From Malus domestica (Eukaryota; Streptophyta; Magnoliopsida; Rosales; Rosaceae), in assembly GCF_042453785.1 (NCBI RefSeq), contig NC_091669.1, positions 17,157,001 to 17,221,000 of the forward strand: 64,000 nt of DNA. The letters run 5' to 3'. This document shows, one piece after another, positions 35,492 through 48,244 of the stretch. Below the pieces are notes generated by a model that was given only the letters and a program-made list of their open reading frames with translations, did not search any database and was not told the DNA's origin. A program made the translations under genes and the position numbers. The stretch's first letter is position 1, and the number at the start of each line of letters is the position of its first letter.

Positions 35492-37780
35492 ACTGCACGT
35501 TTTACAGATTGTCACTTTAATGAGACAGTCTTCCCGTTGTTAAGGGGAGATAAGATCACTAACGTTCTTGTAGAATGCCGCAAATTATTATGGATTACTC
35601 CCACTATGTCCCATTTAAATCCCCGCACCCCGTAGTCTGAGACTGAAGTGTGACGTATTCTAGATCTTCAGAGCATCACTCAAAGCATGCCGGATGCTTT
35701 TACTGATCTAGCAAAGGTGAGGAGATCACATATACCTGCTACAAACGCACCTGCAAGGATGGACTTACTCAACGTACACAGTATCACCGCCTTGGAAGGC
35801 CGGACCATCCTCGAGGGTGGGGCGGCCGTACCTCCCCCACAGCTCAGTACATTGACGGCTAACCAATCACCCGCTCCTACCCTGAAGCGTGGCAAACCCC
35901 CTAGTTCAAAGGGTTCACAACCACGGAAAAGGAAAACATCACAATGTAGTAACACTAGTCTGAATCCGACCATTGCTTAATCATCTGTTCTAACACATAA
36001 GGTTATTCTAGATTATGGTGATGTCTTAGACGAGACATTTCGACCTCCCGAGAATCATGAGATTTTGATCCATTACGTAATATTGGATAAGGTTTGGAAT
36101 CAGAATGAGATGATTGTCGATTATGCATTTGTGTATACATTTGTTTCCGACGTCATGCTTAGCAATGACATTGAACCACGTTTCATTGATGCATGTCAAC
36201 ATACATTGAATTGGTCAAACTGGAAACAAGCAATCTAGGTCAAACTCGATTCGCTTGCGAAAAATAAGGTGTTTGGGCCTGTAGCTCATACTCTATCACA
36301 TGTGAAGCCCGTGGGCTACAAGTGGGTTTTCGTGAGGAAGCGTAATGAGAAGAATGAAATAGTGCGATACAAAGCATGCCTCATAATGCAAAGCTTCTCT
36401 CAACGCCCTGGGATTGATCACGACGAGACATATTCCCCCGTAATGGACGTCAGAACGTTCCGCTACCTTATTAGTTTTGTAGTTTCCGAAAAAACTGAAT
36501 ATGCAGCTTATAGACGTGGTAACCTCGTATCTCTATGCAAATCTAGATACAGAAATCTACATGAAAGTTCCAAAAGGACTTCCATTGACTGGTTCAAATA
36601 GTTCTAGACCATGGAACACTATCTCGATTAGATTGAGGAGATCACTTTATAAATTGAAACAATCCGGGCGGATGTGGTATAACCGTCTGAGTGAATATTT
36701 GACAAGTCAGGGTTATGTGAACAACGAACTATGCTCATGCGTGTTCATCAAGAAGTCACATTCCAAATTTTTAATCGTTGCAGTTTATGTCGATGACTTG
36801 AACCTCATTGGAACTTCCACAAAGCTTGAGGAAATTGTCGTTCACTTGAAATTGGAATTTGAGATGAAAGATCTTGGGAAAACTCAATATTGTCTCGGCC
36901 TGGAGATCGAGCATTGTTCGTATGGAATCCGAGTACATTAATCGAACTACACCTAAAAGGTATTGCAACGTTTTAATGAGGATAAAGCAAAGCCTTTGAG
37001 TACTCATATGGTCGTTCGGACTCTAGATGCTAAACGAGATCCCTTTCGTTCCAATGAGGATGAGGAGGAGATTTCGGAGCTTGAAGTTCCATACCTTAGT
37101 GCAATTGGTGCTTTATTATACTTGGCTCAATGCATTAGACTCGACATCTCCTTTGTTGTTAATATTTTGGCTAGATTCAATAATGCGCCTACACGCAGAC
37201 ACTGGAATGGTGTTAAAGATATTTTTTCGCTACCTCAAGGGTATGACGGATTTGGGCTTGTTTTACACCTATGAATCCTTGAGAGGAGTCACAGTCCCTC
37301 TCGGTCCTCAGGTTAATTCTCGCCTCGTTAGTTACACAAATGCTGGTTATATGTCTGACCCATATAGAGTAAGTTCTCAAACGGGCTATGTCTTTACCAT
37401 TAGAGACACCGCTACATCTTGGAGGTCTACCAAGCAAACACTAGTTGCGACTTCTTCGAACCATGCTGAGATTCTCGCCTTGCATGAAGTATCATGTGAG
37501 TGCTTTTAGTTGAGAGCAGTCATGGAACATATTCGAAGCACTAGTGGTCTTACTTCTGTCCTATGACGATCTTTGAAGACAATGCAGCATGTATCAAGCA
37601 GTTAAAGAAGGGATACATCGAGGGAGACAACACCAAGCACATAACACCAAAGTTCTTTTATTCTCACTAGCAACAACAGCATCAAAACATTAAAGTCAAG
37701 CAAATCCGTTCCCAGGACAACCTGGCCGATCTCTTAACCAAGTCATTGCCCAAGTCTACTTTTCAGAAGCTCGTCCAAGG
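35492..37780 (+). pseudogene. Copia reverse transcriptase and RNase H remnant
   Basis: After the nested element the frame resumes TARFTDCHFNETVFPLL, then a Pro/Ser-rich linker. RT blocks KPVGYKWVFVRKRNEKNEIV, the catalytic YVDD (36786-36797) and EFEMKDLGKTQYCLGLEIEH follow in at least two frames. RNase H follows (ATSWRSTKQTLVATSSNHAE, about 37410-37470) and the end QDNLADLLTKSLPKSTFQKL. Stops and frameshifts occur throughout. A purine tract agggggagta ends at 37860. Confidence 0.85.
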
Positions 37781-38253
37781 AATCTGTATGTGTAAATTAT
37801 CTAAGTTGAACTGCTTGTAGTTCTCTTATTTGGAAGTTTATGTCTAACTCAGGGGGAGTATCTTGAAGCATACTCACTTGATCTTAATATACTCTTTTTC
37901 CTACAATTATGAGCATTTTTCTCACTGAGTTTTTGTTGCCTAATGAGGTTTTAATGAGGCACCCATCCTGGGATGATCATACTCCATTGAGTTCACTACT
38001 TTCGTCGTGTTTGACGTTTGTTTTAGACATTATGCATACTTCTCACTTTTCTTCTTAGTCTATGGGTTTTTCATCTGTCACAAGTCTTACCATAGCGAGG
38101 TTTTGTGAGTTTTACTACCCATGCATACTTTCTTTTAAATTTGAGATTCGCATGCACTCGTTGTGTCGACGACTTCATCAACTGTTCTGCCTTTTCTACT
38201 AAAGATCTGATGCGATGTTTTGTTTGAGTATTTACACACTCAAGGGAGAGTAT

Positions 38254-38367
38254 TGCAGTCCTATTAGATTAGGAATATTTCTTTTAGTAATTAATATCCT
38301 ATTAGAGTTGTAATCCTAAAGGGGTCAGAATTTAACTCATCCTACTACTATAAATAAATGCATAATC
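38254..38367 (+). repeat. Truncated copia 3' LTR
   Basis: Follows a purine tract (aagggagag). It starts TGCAGTCCTATTAGATTAGG and stops matching the 5' LTR just after ctataaataaatgcataat, losing the R/U5 half. Confidence 0.7.
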
Positions 38368-39950
38368 ATTAATTGGCCAAATCCCATGAAAAATATGTAA
38401 GAAAAAATAATTAAAAGAAGAATAAAATAAGAGTATAAAAGTATTCGCAAGTGGATGGAGAGTGATAAAATTTTGCTCATATTTGTTGCTACTTTTTTAG
38501 TGGGACCTACTGTTTTTTGTGATTAGATATAGTCCAATTTTATGCTACTCAATAAAAGAAGTTGCTAGCTCAAATGATGAATTTAACCCTATTTTGTGGT
38601 TCATTAAAGATGAAATTTCTCATTAAAACTTAAAATGTAGTAATCTCTTTAAAAATAAAACCTGATTGAGGATGCACTAATGGACAGTGAATAAGGGGCG
38701 CGAGTGAATAATGAGTAGAGTGGGGTTTACGTTGGTGGATTCATGATTCAAGGGTTTAGAGGAAGAGACGAAAGGGCACGCCAATCCAGCCGTGTCGCAC
38801 TCTGAACCGGCAAAGAAAGGACATGTCCATGCGTGTCACTCCCCCACCACCACTATCGCCACTTCCCCCCACCATCAAATCCCATCATACTTTTTGGCTT
38901 CAACATATATTAACAGTTTGATTGCTTGTCGCTTGCAGCTGCAAGTCTCCACCGACCTAACTCATTACTCGTGCATGGTTTTCTTCTGCGGGACCCACCC
39001 TCAACAATTTCCCTCCATTCATCACAACCCCATAGAAACCGTGCACTCCCGTGCTCTTGCGTGTGCATTAATTACTAACCCTAGATATTATACATTGCCT
39101 TATTCTCCGTGTTTCCTTCTCTTGCTACGTTGGAACTTAAGCTAGAGGTCATGAGGTCCTACAACTTAAGGAGTGAACGAACTACAGCTAATTTTAATGC
39201 AAATATGTGTGCTTCGACAAAGAATAGTTATCAATTGTATTTGTATCATCTTAGTTGATATTTCAGAATATCAACCTTCTTGATTTTATCTCTATAAAAA
39301 AAATGATATAATAAACGGTTAGTTAAGAGGGTACGTATTCATAGTAAATTTATTTCTTTTAAAAAATTGTTGAATCATAGGTTAGTTAGATAAGAAACAA
39401 AAATGATTGGTTTCATGTTGCAACTGTAGTCGCTATTTGATAATCGTCCATTGGATTCTCTTGTTTTAGCTTAATTATAGAGATTTTCTCTCAAGAAAAC
39501 AACAATATGAACTATGATATGTCTACAAGGATAATAAATTCTAGATGATAGTTTGGAAAGTTATAGTTTGACATAGGACAAATATTTGATTATTTTGAAT
39601 TGAATAAACAAAAAAATGGCGCTTAATCGAAAAAAATAATTGAAGAAGAGACAATTCAAGAAAAGAGGCGCTAATTGTGTTTAATTTTATTGCATCTAAA
39701 ATAATCAAATTTTTGTTTTATGTTATAATCTTTCTTTTGATTTGACAGACTTCTACCTGGGTATTTTTTTTTTTTTTTGGGGAAAACTCCCTGGTTTTTA
39801 TACAACTGTAATTTTACATTAAAATGTGAGGAGATTTGAGCTAAGCAACAAAATAAAACTGTAATAATAATACTGTATCAATTGTTATAAATTTCTTATT
39901 TAAGTGTGATTGTGTTCCCTCATTCTTAGTATAGATAATATCGTTTGTTA
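38368..39950. other. Intergenic stretch, nothing identified
   Basis: AT-rich, with a moderately GC-rich patch at 38780-39080 that contains an open frame without domain-like character. I see no gene that I can support. Confidence 0.35.
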
Positions 39951-39954
39951 AAAA

Positions 39955-40176
39955 ATATGATTATATAAATCGTAGATTAAATTTAATTATAGTTATTCTT
40001 CCCTATTAGGATTTCTATTCTTTGAAGGAGAATGATTTCTTCTCTTATTACTATAAATAAAGGCAATACGTAGGGACAATAACACATCATCTATACAACC
40101 CTACAAACACATCTCTCTCATAGTTTCTCTTTGCCGCCGACCCCTCTTCCTGACAGTTAAATATAGGCCACAACAA
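39955..40176 (+). repeat. Diverged solo LTR related to the copia family
   Basis: Contains ttactataaataaaggcaat, then aataacacatcat, then acatctctctcatag, then ctttgccgccgacccct, then aggccacaaca. This is the same order of signals as the LTRs at 6239 and 21835, but clearly diverged. No interior sequence follows. Confidence 0.5.
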
Positions 40177-40399
40177 TCATTATTCATGATAATTGACTTG
40201 AAATATCTCACTTACAAATAAAAACAATTATCGTTATTCAAAGTGGCAAATTTGTTATGCTCATCAATACCTCCCTTGACTTAGGGACCCAATTAAGCCT
40301 GCTGCCCCAACACGAAGGAAATGAGTATATTGTCCATGTATTCACAATATATGCTAATCATATCCCTCTAGCAATTCTTGCATTTTTGCATGAATTTGG

Positions 40400-40475
40400 T
40401 GAGAATCGAATTTAAGATCTTTCGATTACAAGTGAAAAGAAATATCATTAGATCATAATACTAAGTGGTCGATCG
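40400..40475 (-). mobile_element. SINE-like fragment (same family as 41588)
   Basis: Reverse complement reads cacttagtattatgatctaa, then tgatatttcttttcacttgt, then a B-box-like ttaaattcgattctcacc. Truncated at both ends. Confidence 0.4.
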
Positions 40476-40609
40476 GTGCTTAATTAGACGAACGGTTTGA
40501 ACAGGGTATTTGGTGTTAGAGTCTATTTATATTGTTACACGTCTATTTTTTTTTTAACAAGCGATATTATCAAACATTAAGAGGATGGAAGAGTGGGAAA
40601 ATGGGCTAA

Positions 40610-40735
40610 GCCTTGCAATAGATTAGCAATAACATGGTTCAACTTTGCCTTTAAAAAGAATCGAACATAAGACCTTTCATTTATCAGTAAAGAAAAATAT
40701 TGTTAAATTGTAATTTTAATTGGATACTATCTGAC
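40610..40735 (-). mobile_element. SINE-like fragment (same family as 41588)
   Basis: Reverse complement reads caatttaacaatatttttct, then aaaggtcttatgttcgattc, then aaccatgttattgctaatc. It is the same motif order as the other copies. Confidence 0.45.
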
Positions 40736-41587
40736 AATCTAACGCGGAAGTTTCTCGTCGACAACAATACATGACTAAAGTCACACAAATGGCAAAAGGG
40801 GGCTTTAGACCAATGATCGGCCATGATGTCATTCTACTTTCACAGTCAAACTATCAGAGCCGTCGCTCTATATTTGAATCGGTAGGACCAGATACTTAAA
40901 CGACCCACAATGATCAGTCAACAAAGCCAGTTTTGGGGACCATTTTCCTTGGTGAGGGGAAGCTTTCGCAACTTCGTTTCTTAGTAGACTGGGATTTGAA
41001 TTGGAGGAAACTGATCAATCCAAATCCAATCAAATTATAAGTCAAGCAAATACATATATACTTTCTTAATACGAATTAAAAGTTAAGCAGAGGTAGATGG
41101 AAGTGAAGATGTTATATACAATATTTTAGAGATTTTGTCATGTTAAATAACAAATACTAGTCAACTATACCTCGATTTATTTTATTGATAGCGCCAAATT
41201 ACTCGTCGTTACCAAAACCATTAGTTGTTTATGTTCACAGATTTCATATGCTTTTAACTTGACAATGTACGTGACAAAAGTTTTGTAATTTACAAGAATA
41301 TATATGGTTTAATATAAAGAACAAGTGAGAAGTAATACCAAACAAATACTTTTTTTTTTCTCTATAAATATTCCTGATACAAGTTTTTGAGGATGATATT
41401 TTTTATATATGTAACTGACTTTTCCTTGATGAGTTTGGGAAAATTTTATTAGACACATTTGTTTTATTCCTACACTCAACTTTTTTTTTTTTTTGAACAA
41501 AATTTCTACACTCAACTTAAAATTTCTTTAATGGAATTCCAACTTTGTCATTAAAAAAAATGATTTGTTAAAAAAAATATGAATGGT

Positions 41588-41760
41588 CACTTAGTACTAC
41601 AATTTAATGGTATTTCTCTTTACTCGTAAGTAAGATGTCTTAGATTCGATTCCTCGCCAAAAACGAATATGAACTACATTATTGCTAGCTCATTGTGAGA
41701 TTTGGCATACATCACTCCTTTAATGTAAATAATATCATTTTTCATAAAAAAAAATTGAAA
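41588..41760 (+). mobile_element. tRNA-derived SINE-like element with A-rich end
   Basis: The best copy in the window: cacttagtactacaatttaa, tggtatttctctttactcgt, B box tagattcgattcc, then ctacattattgctagctcat and an A-rich end. The tRNA-like head and dispersed copies support a SINE. No clear TSD was read. Confidence 0.5.
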
Positions 41761-41769
41761 AAAAAAAGA

Positions 41770-42640
41770 ACGGAAATGAGTCACCAACTCTAGCGCTAGG
41801 GTTAGGATAAAGATATCTCACTAGAATTTGATGCCATCGTTAGTTAACACATGAAGCGTCGCGATGCTGCCACCTCAAGAATTGGCTGCAAAGGTTTGAT
41901 GATAAATTCATCACTGCTTCCACGCTTTGTTTGCACGCAAGCTTTTTTCAAGGCTTGGACTCGGCTTGGCTTAATGCTCTCATTACAAGCATATTACTAG
42001 CATAATTAGATAACTAATATCTTGCTCTTAAGTTGAAGCTACATTGGCATAGTTATTTGTTCTGTTTTTTAACACAAGCGATATTATTGAACAAAAAATT
42101 GAACTGCAAACACGTTCAATTCTAAAATGATCTCACGTAGAAAAAAAATAATCTTAAACGTTTGAATTGCAAACAATTTCAATCCTAACATAACTTTAAT
42201 CATAATTCTGACATGATCCCACAAAAAAATAACTACTCTTATTAAATGTTTGAACTGCAAACAATTTCAACTCTGACATGACTTTAATCATACGTGACAA
42301 ATACAGAATATAAGACTTTGAGGATTTCATTTCAACTATAATTTTTTTTCTTTTTTATTTTCAAATATGGCTAATCATTCCAACTGCTTAATATATTCAC
42401 ATGTTTAAGGTTAATGAGAGCATTTTAATCATGGAGGTTGACTTTGGTTTAAGAATGTTTGCAATGTAGCATTTCCCTAAAATCATTGACAAAACAAAGT
42501 TTCGCATGCTTCCCAAAGAATGAGAATAATTAGAATAAAAAATACTCTTAATTAACTAAGTGATTAGTGGAAGAAGCTGTGGGGCTGAACTACAATATAT
42601 GGCCACTGTCTGATCGTCACTCCCACGCGGACGCACTGAC
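41770..42640. other. Upstream region of the Dof gene
   Basis: AT-rich intergenic sequence. tgaactgcaaac and atgactttaatcat motifs recur at 42100-42310, as a short local repeat of about 80 bases. The part after about 42590 (aatatatgg, TATA-like) probably holds the Dof core promoter. The 5' leader includes a CT run (42809-42826). Confidence 0.35.
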
Positions 42641-43231
42641 AGACAGACAGATTTTCTTTCTCCTTCCTCCTCCATCTTTCACTCTTTGATTTCACACCCA
42701 TGAGAACATTTCCCAGCTGAAAAACTCGGGCTTTCTGAATTCTGCGTTAAAATTTCAAAAATCCAATCTCTTTGGGTTTTCTGCTTTGTTTTTTAGTATG
42801 GTTTTTCTCACTCTCTCTCTCTCTCCACCCAACATGAAAGTTCGAAGATTGTAATTTTTGGATGTTTTCAATGAAAGCTCATATCTGGGTCTGAGAAAAT
42901 ATCCCACCTTTCTGTCTTCTTTTCAGGTTTCTGCGGATTTCTCTGCTGTTTTTATTTAGCCTCTTGACAGTCTCAAAGGTATCACGTATCAAGGCTCTGA
43001 AAACCCCAGTTCAGATCCCCACTAACCTTCTGGTTTTCAGTTCCCACCATCCAATCTCAACCAAACCCTCCAAATTCCACAAACTTCATTCTCTTTTGGT
43101 CTCTAATCAGACTTCGCAATCTGATATCTGATCCAAAAACTCCGAATTTGTTTCTATAAACAAAACCCAGATCATCAAATCTTCCATTTTTCTAGACTTT
43201 GGTTGACAATAGGAACTTGGGGTCTCAAAAA

Positions 43232-43897
43232 ATGCAGGACCCTGCAACTTTTCAGCCCATGAAACCCCAATTTCCAGAGCAAGAGCAGCTGAAATGTCCG
43301 CGCTGCGAGTCCTCCAACACCAAGTTTTGCTACTACAACAACTACAACCTCTCGCAGCCGCGCCACTTCTGCAAGAACTGCAAGCGGTACTGGACCAAAG
43401 GCGGCGCTCTGAGAAACATCCCCGTCGGCGGCGGAAGCAGGAAGAACACGAAGAAATCGTCCTCGTCAGCTTCGAAACGCTCCTCATCGTCACTGTCGAG
43501 CTCATCAGCAGCAGCAGTTCAAAACCCGGATCCGCAGCCTGACCGGACCCGGGTCTGTGCCCCGAAAGTCGACCAAGACCGCGGGGTGATGGATATCTCA
43601 GGGAGCTTCAGCTCACTCCTGGCTTCAAATGGGCAATTTGGATCGCTTCTGGAGGGTCTGAATCCAAATGGGTCGGGTCTGAAACTGATGCAAATGGGTG
43701 ATTATGGGGAGAACTTGGATGCTGCAGGTAATGGGTTGGATTCGGATCCGGGTCTGGGTTTGGAGGGCCAGGGCAATGGAAATCCAGAGAGCTATATGGG
43801 GTTGCAAAATGGTGATTCTTCAACCTCGAGCTGTTGGAATGGGGGCAATGGGTGGCCTGACCTTGCCATTTATACACCAGGTTCAAGTTTTCAGTAG
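43232..43897 (+). CDS. DOF3.1: Dof zinc finger transcription factor, DOF3.1-like
   Basis: A plant-specific transcription factor that binds AAAG core sites. It is a single exon of 221 residues. I chose the ATG at 43232 ([20 protein letters not shown]) because related Dof proteins start MQDP; the frame is open a little further upstream, but only from a non-ATG codon. The Dof domain covers about residues 20-72: [20 protein letters not shown], then [20 protein letters not shown], with the four zinc cysteines in CX2C-X21-CX2C spacing intact, followed by [12 protein letters not shown] Ser-rich linker, an [10 protein letters not shown] stretch and the motif [20 protein letters not shown] closely follow Arabidopsis DOF3.1. 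The C-terminus contains [10 protein letters not shown]. No defects. The gene symbol is by similarity. Confidence 0.93.
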   Translation: MQDPATFQPMKPQFPEQEQLKCPRCESSNTKFCYYNNYNLSQPRHFCKNCKRYWTKGGALRNIPVGGGSRKNTKKSSSSASKRSSSSLSSSSAAAVQNPDPQPDRTRVCAPKVDQDRGVMDISGSFSSLLASNGQFGSLLEGLNPNGSGLKLMQMGDYGENLDAAGNGLDSDPGLGLEGQGNGNPESYMGLQNGDSSTSSCWNGGNGWPDLAIYTPGSSFQ

Positions 43898-44258
43898 ATA
43901 TATTAAATAGATGATTATGCTGCTCGTAATCTGCTTTTCTTAATGATAAATTTGGTACTTGTGATGACAAGTGGAGCTGAATTATGTCTCTAAATAGGCT
44001 TATTTACTAAGCTAAAAGCAGCTTCCCAAAAGCTGATTTATAATTTATTGATGTCGTAAGAGTGTTGGAGAAAAACATCACGGAGCCATACCATTAGCAT
44101 TCCAATGTGTAATGGTTGCTACTTTTCACTTGGGTGTGTGTGCGTGCGTGCGTGTGGTTTTTTATTTTATTTTTTTATGTGTATCTGGAGTTATAGCCTC
44201 TAGTATTATTGATTTTGCGGGTTTTTCGCGAGATAGATTCTACCGTGTAACCGAGCAC

Positions 44259-44261
<3 letters not shown>

Positions 44262-44304
<43 letters not shown>
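44262..44304 (+). repeat. (GA)n microsatellite
   Basis: About 21 uninterrupted GA units, 365 bases behind the Dof stop. It is a likely length-variable marker. Confidence 0.95.
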
Positions 44305-44309
<5 letters not shown>

Positions 44310-45500
44310 ACAAAATCATACCATGTGCTTGTTATAATAATTGTGCTAGGAGTTTGTTGTATGCATGTGCTGTGATTGTTTGGATTCCATTGGATTTCGG
44401 TAGTTCTGGCTTCAAGTCAGTTTAATTGCAATTTGCAACCGCAATATCTCGTTAGAAGACATTTCGACGGCTCCCCGCATCATTCTCATTTTTAAGCTAA
44501 AATGAGGGTCCTGTTATATAAATAAATAGGAAGCTTTTAAGACTTACTCCAACCCTTGAGTAAGTCTTAAAAGCTCAGATTTTAAGTTTTAAATTAATTG
44601 CAAGTTCTCTAATCCTTGAGCCAAATGTGGGTTTTGACACAAAATTCATTTTTAGCCCATATTTAGGCTAGAATTTTTCCCTGAATACGGTTGGTCTATT
44701 ATATATATGTATTTTTTTTAATTTTATATTTATAAATTCATTAACGCAACGATTAAAATCTACTATATCAAATTCAATGGTAACGAAAAAAGTCTAACAC
44801 GGGGAAATAATTATAAAAATTCTCTATGTTTCTTATTCTTTTAGTATTTCAAGAATTTCATGGTGTCGGTTTAGTGAATTTTAATTTATTGGATTCGAAA
44901 TATTATTAAGTAAAATGTGCATAAAATTAAATTAAGATTATCTACATAATGTTTTTTTTTAAATAAATTACTTTAAGAAAAATTATTCTAAATTCATTCT
45001 TTAATAATTGCGGGTTAAAAATTTAATCAATAAGGGTCGAAGCAGAAAAATTGTTCTTGGTTAAAAACTAAATTTTTTAGGTTAAAAATTTTAGATTTTA
45101 ACTCAAAGGTTGCAGATGGTCTAAGAAAATGGATCTTTTTTTTTTATTTATTTATGAAAATGGGATTAGTTATGGGGCCTACATCACAATGTATTTTAAC
45201 GATCTGAATCGTCTATTTTTAAGTTACACCTTATAGATTATTCTAGCAAAATATTAGACAAATTGGAAATATTTGATGCAACTAATTAAGTTCAAAGAAA
45301 TTAATGAATACTTTGTGCTCTATAAGACATTGAAATCTCATCATAATAATTAAATAGGCAAAAGATTTTGAATTAAAATGAATTTTTGCGAGAATAATCT
45401 ATAAATCGAGACTCACAAAATAGACGGTCGGTTCGGATCGTTGAAGTTTGATGTGGAGTAGGTCTCACAATTAATCCCTATTTTTTGAAAAAGATGGGAA
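44305..45500. other. Intergenic AT-rich region
   Basis: No genes seen. Several low-complexity A/T runs. A short inverted pair (taagcttttaagacttactc / gagtaagtcttaaaagctca, 44531-44575) can form a hairpin. Confidence 0.4.
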
Positions 45501-45529
45501 ATCTCTTTTCTTAAGGAGCCTATAAACAG

Positions 45530-46880
45530 GCAGAGAATAATATGTATAAAGATAAATAACACTGTAATTATGAATTGGAATAAACAAAGATGAAGTAAAG
45601 GATAAGTAAAGATTCCAATTAACAACGTCTAATCTTGTTTTAATTTTTTTTTATTAAGTTTATAAACAGGCAAGGAATATACGTATAAAGATAATAAAAA
45701 AATCACTATAATTAAGAATTGGAATGACAAAGATGAAATAAAGGATAAGGAAAGATCGCAATTAAAGATGATAAAATAGGCATAAAGTAGAGAAGAATAA
45801 AACAAACTCACATTAATTTATTCATCATCAAGGTTACAGGGACGCAGTCATCTTCATTATCATCACCGAAATCTTCATCCATATTGTGCTGGAATGATGC
45901 GGCTTTAGACTCTATTTCCTTGTCATCTAATTCGTCGAGTTCAAGAATTTTAAGAACTTTATCTTTCAGATCTTTTTTTTTTTTTTTTTTTTTTAGCAAG
46001 AAGGGTTGGACTTGATCAAAGACTTAAGCTTTTCAGTCTTTGAAAATAATTCAGAGGTTGAGTAAGGTAGTTCAGCTACAACTTGCCTATGAGGCAAGAT
46101 TCTTCTGGCTTTCAAAATTGTTGGCTTGAGATGATTAAGGTGGAATTTATCCCATCAACGAATAAAAACATTTCTTTCAAGTTGGTGGACAAAATCCCAA
46201 GCACCATCATCGTCTACGAAATCATAATTCCATTTCAGGATCCACGGAAGTTCATAAATTATCATGAAACAAAGAAAAAACTTCATCTTTTCAGGATAAT
46301 CATATTTCTCTTTTCTAAAGTTTTATGGAAAATAATCAATTATTGATTGAGGCAAGTAATCCATATTAGGACCCCCAAACAATGAATCACGTTCTGAACC
46401 AATTTGGTTCCTCTTTCAAAGATCTAAGGCGGAATTGGATAAACCAAATATGGGAATAGCAGATGTTTTGAAAACATAGAATTACATCCCATGTTTTTTG
46501 GTAATCTCAGAAATTATAGCATGTAGGACTCCAAAGAGGTTCTCCTTCATCCTCCCATCCAAAGTTCAAATCCAATTTCGACTGCTCTCCCTTATAATAA
46601 AGGCAGGGAGAAGGCCATCGTTGACAAACCTTTCAAGTGGACCATGGCAATTTCTCTGATAAACATAAACGATTCAGACTTATTAATATCTTCCAGACAA
46701 GTTGGTAAAAACACCATTGTGATCATATCCGTCATTTTCACAAGCCAAGACACTCGTATGAACGATTTCTGATAGAAACAGAATCAGTTGATATTGTCAC
46801 AGATGTTGAAGTGAAACAAATAATATAATTGCATTCTCAAAAATTACGACACTAAAACTTATTTCTCTAGAAGAATGGGG
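45530..46880 (-). pseudogene. Pararetrovirus-like copy 1 (minus)
   Basis: The minus strand holds the acidic C-terminal part (LKDKVLKILELDELDDKEIE, near 45950-45890), preceded by the W-rich region (about 46330-46100) and a basic upstream part. A run of about 24 T (45970-45993) is inserted in the coding part. The outer non-coding end (cctataaacaggca, tgaagtaaaggataag) is present twice in tandem (45521-45650, 45655-45780). Confidence 0.6.
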
Positions 46881-46899
46881 AAATAGCCCCTACCACATG

Positions 46900-48240
46900 C
46901 GATTACACTCTAGCCCTGTTATGAGAGGCTATAATTTTTGGGATTACCAAAAAGTATGGGATATAGTTCCATGTTTTAAGAAATCCGCCATTCCCATACT
47001 TCGTTTCTCCAATTCCGTCTTAGATCTCTAAAAAGAGGTTCTAAATTGGTTCAGAACATGGTTTTTTATTTGGGGTCCTAATATGGATTACTTACCTCAA
47101 TCAATAATTGATTCTTTTGTAGAAAACTTTAGAAAAGAGAATTCTGATTAACTTGAAAAGATGAAGCTTTTTCTTTGGTTCATCATAATTTATGAACTTC
47201 CATGGATTCTGAAATGGGATTATGGTTTTGTAGAAGATGATGATGGTGCTTGGGAATTTGTCCCCCAACTTGAAAGAAATGTTTTTATTTGCTGGTGGGA
47301 TAAAGTCCACCTTGATCATCTCAAGCCAACATCTTTTAAAGCCAGAAGAATCTTGTCTTATAGGCAGGTTGTAGCTGAACTACCCTGCTCAACCACTGAA
47401 TCATCTTCAAAGTCTAAAAAGAATAAGTCTTTGATTGAGTCTGGCCCTTCTTGCTCCAAGAACGATCTGAAAGATAAAGTTCTTAAAATTCTTGAACTTG
47501 ACAGATTAGATGACGAGTAAATGGAATCTAAAGCCGCATCATCTCAGCACAATAGAGATGAAGATTTCAGTGATGAAAATGAAGATAGCTGCTATGGAAT
47601 TTGTCCTCCAATCCGTCTAAAGAAGTAAAGCATGAAATGATTTTTCTTTGTTTAAAGAGAAAGTGTTAAAGAAAAGAAAAGATGTTGTTTGATATCGAAA
47701 CGCCAACAATTATTCTTTTCCTGAATAGTTGTCATTTGTTCTCGTAGCTATTTGTCGGTGTGCTTCTATTTCAAGAATCTTTCTATGAAACCATGTGAAG
47801 CTGAGTCAATGCCATTTCATAAAGTGAAGATGCCTCCCAATGTTGTAGGCTACTTTATGTTGCTCCTCTGCCTGTGCGACACCTGGTCCTTCAGTTTGCT
47901 TTTGATTTTTATTTAAAGAGCTATCTAGCTCAGATGTATGTACACTTAAGAATTTCACTTTGTAAATCACTATGTTGAGTGTTTTCTTTTTCAGTGCTAT
48001 TCTTGTATCCAAACTTTGGAGTGCTTCCCTATAACCTTGAAGATCAATAAATTAATGTGAGTTTGCTTTATTCTTCTCTACTTCATGTCTATTTTATCAT
48101 CTTTAATTGCAATCTTTACTTATCCTTTACTTCATCTTTGTTTATTCCAATTCATAATTATAGTGTCTTTATCTTTATACATATATTCGCTGTCTGTTTA
48201 TAGGTTTATAAAAAAATTAAAGCAAGATTAGACGTTTTTA
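46900..48240 (+). pseudogene. Pararetrovirus-like copy 2 (plus)
   Basis: Mirror image of copy 1. The longest intact frame is 47161-47520: MKLFLWFIIIYELPWILKWD, later ICWWDKVHLDHLKP, ending in the acidic tail with LKILELDRLDDE and a stop. The non-coding end (47640-48240) includes caataaattaatgtgagttt and the sequence that also borders copy 1. It is separated from copy 1 by a few hundred bases of related but rearranged sequence. Confidence 0.6.
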
Positions 48241-48244
48241 ATTA

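Larger units (their letters stand above)
21835..38367 (+). mobile_element. Degenerate copia retrotransposon with three nested insertions
   Basis: The 5' LTR is 21835-22102, the 3' LTR is truncated (38254-38367), and gag, protease, integrase, RT and RNase H remnants lie in order between them. Removing the three nested insertions (22245-25624, 27352-28640, 30686-35486) leaves about 7 kb. Reading across each insertion point restores family sequence, for example PLTGDLF/TARFTDCHFNETV at 30681/35492. Multiple stops and frameshifts in every domain show it is dead. The order and the YVDD motif fit Ty1/copia. Confidence 0.85.

Noticed and set aside
38792..39145. Open frame of 117 codons
   Set aside because: No ATG at the listed start, no domain-like pattern, no splice or promoter context. 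It lies in a GC-richer patch where chance frames are likely.
43107..43970. Minus-strand frames across the Dof gene
   Set aside because: Mirror frames of a GC-richer coding exon; the plus-strand Dof protein explains the sequence.
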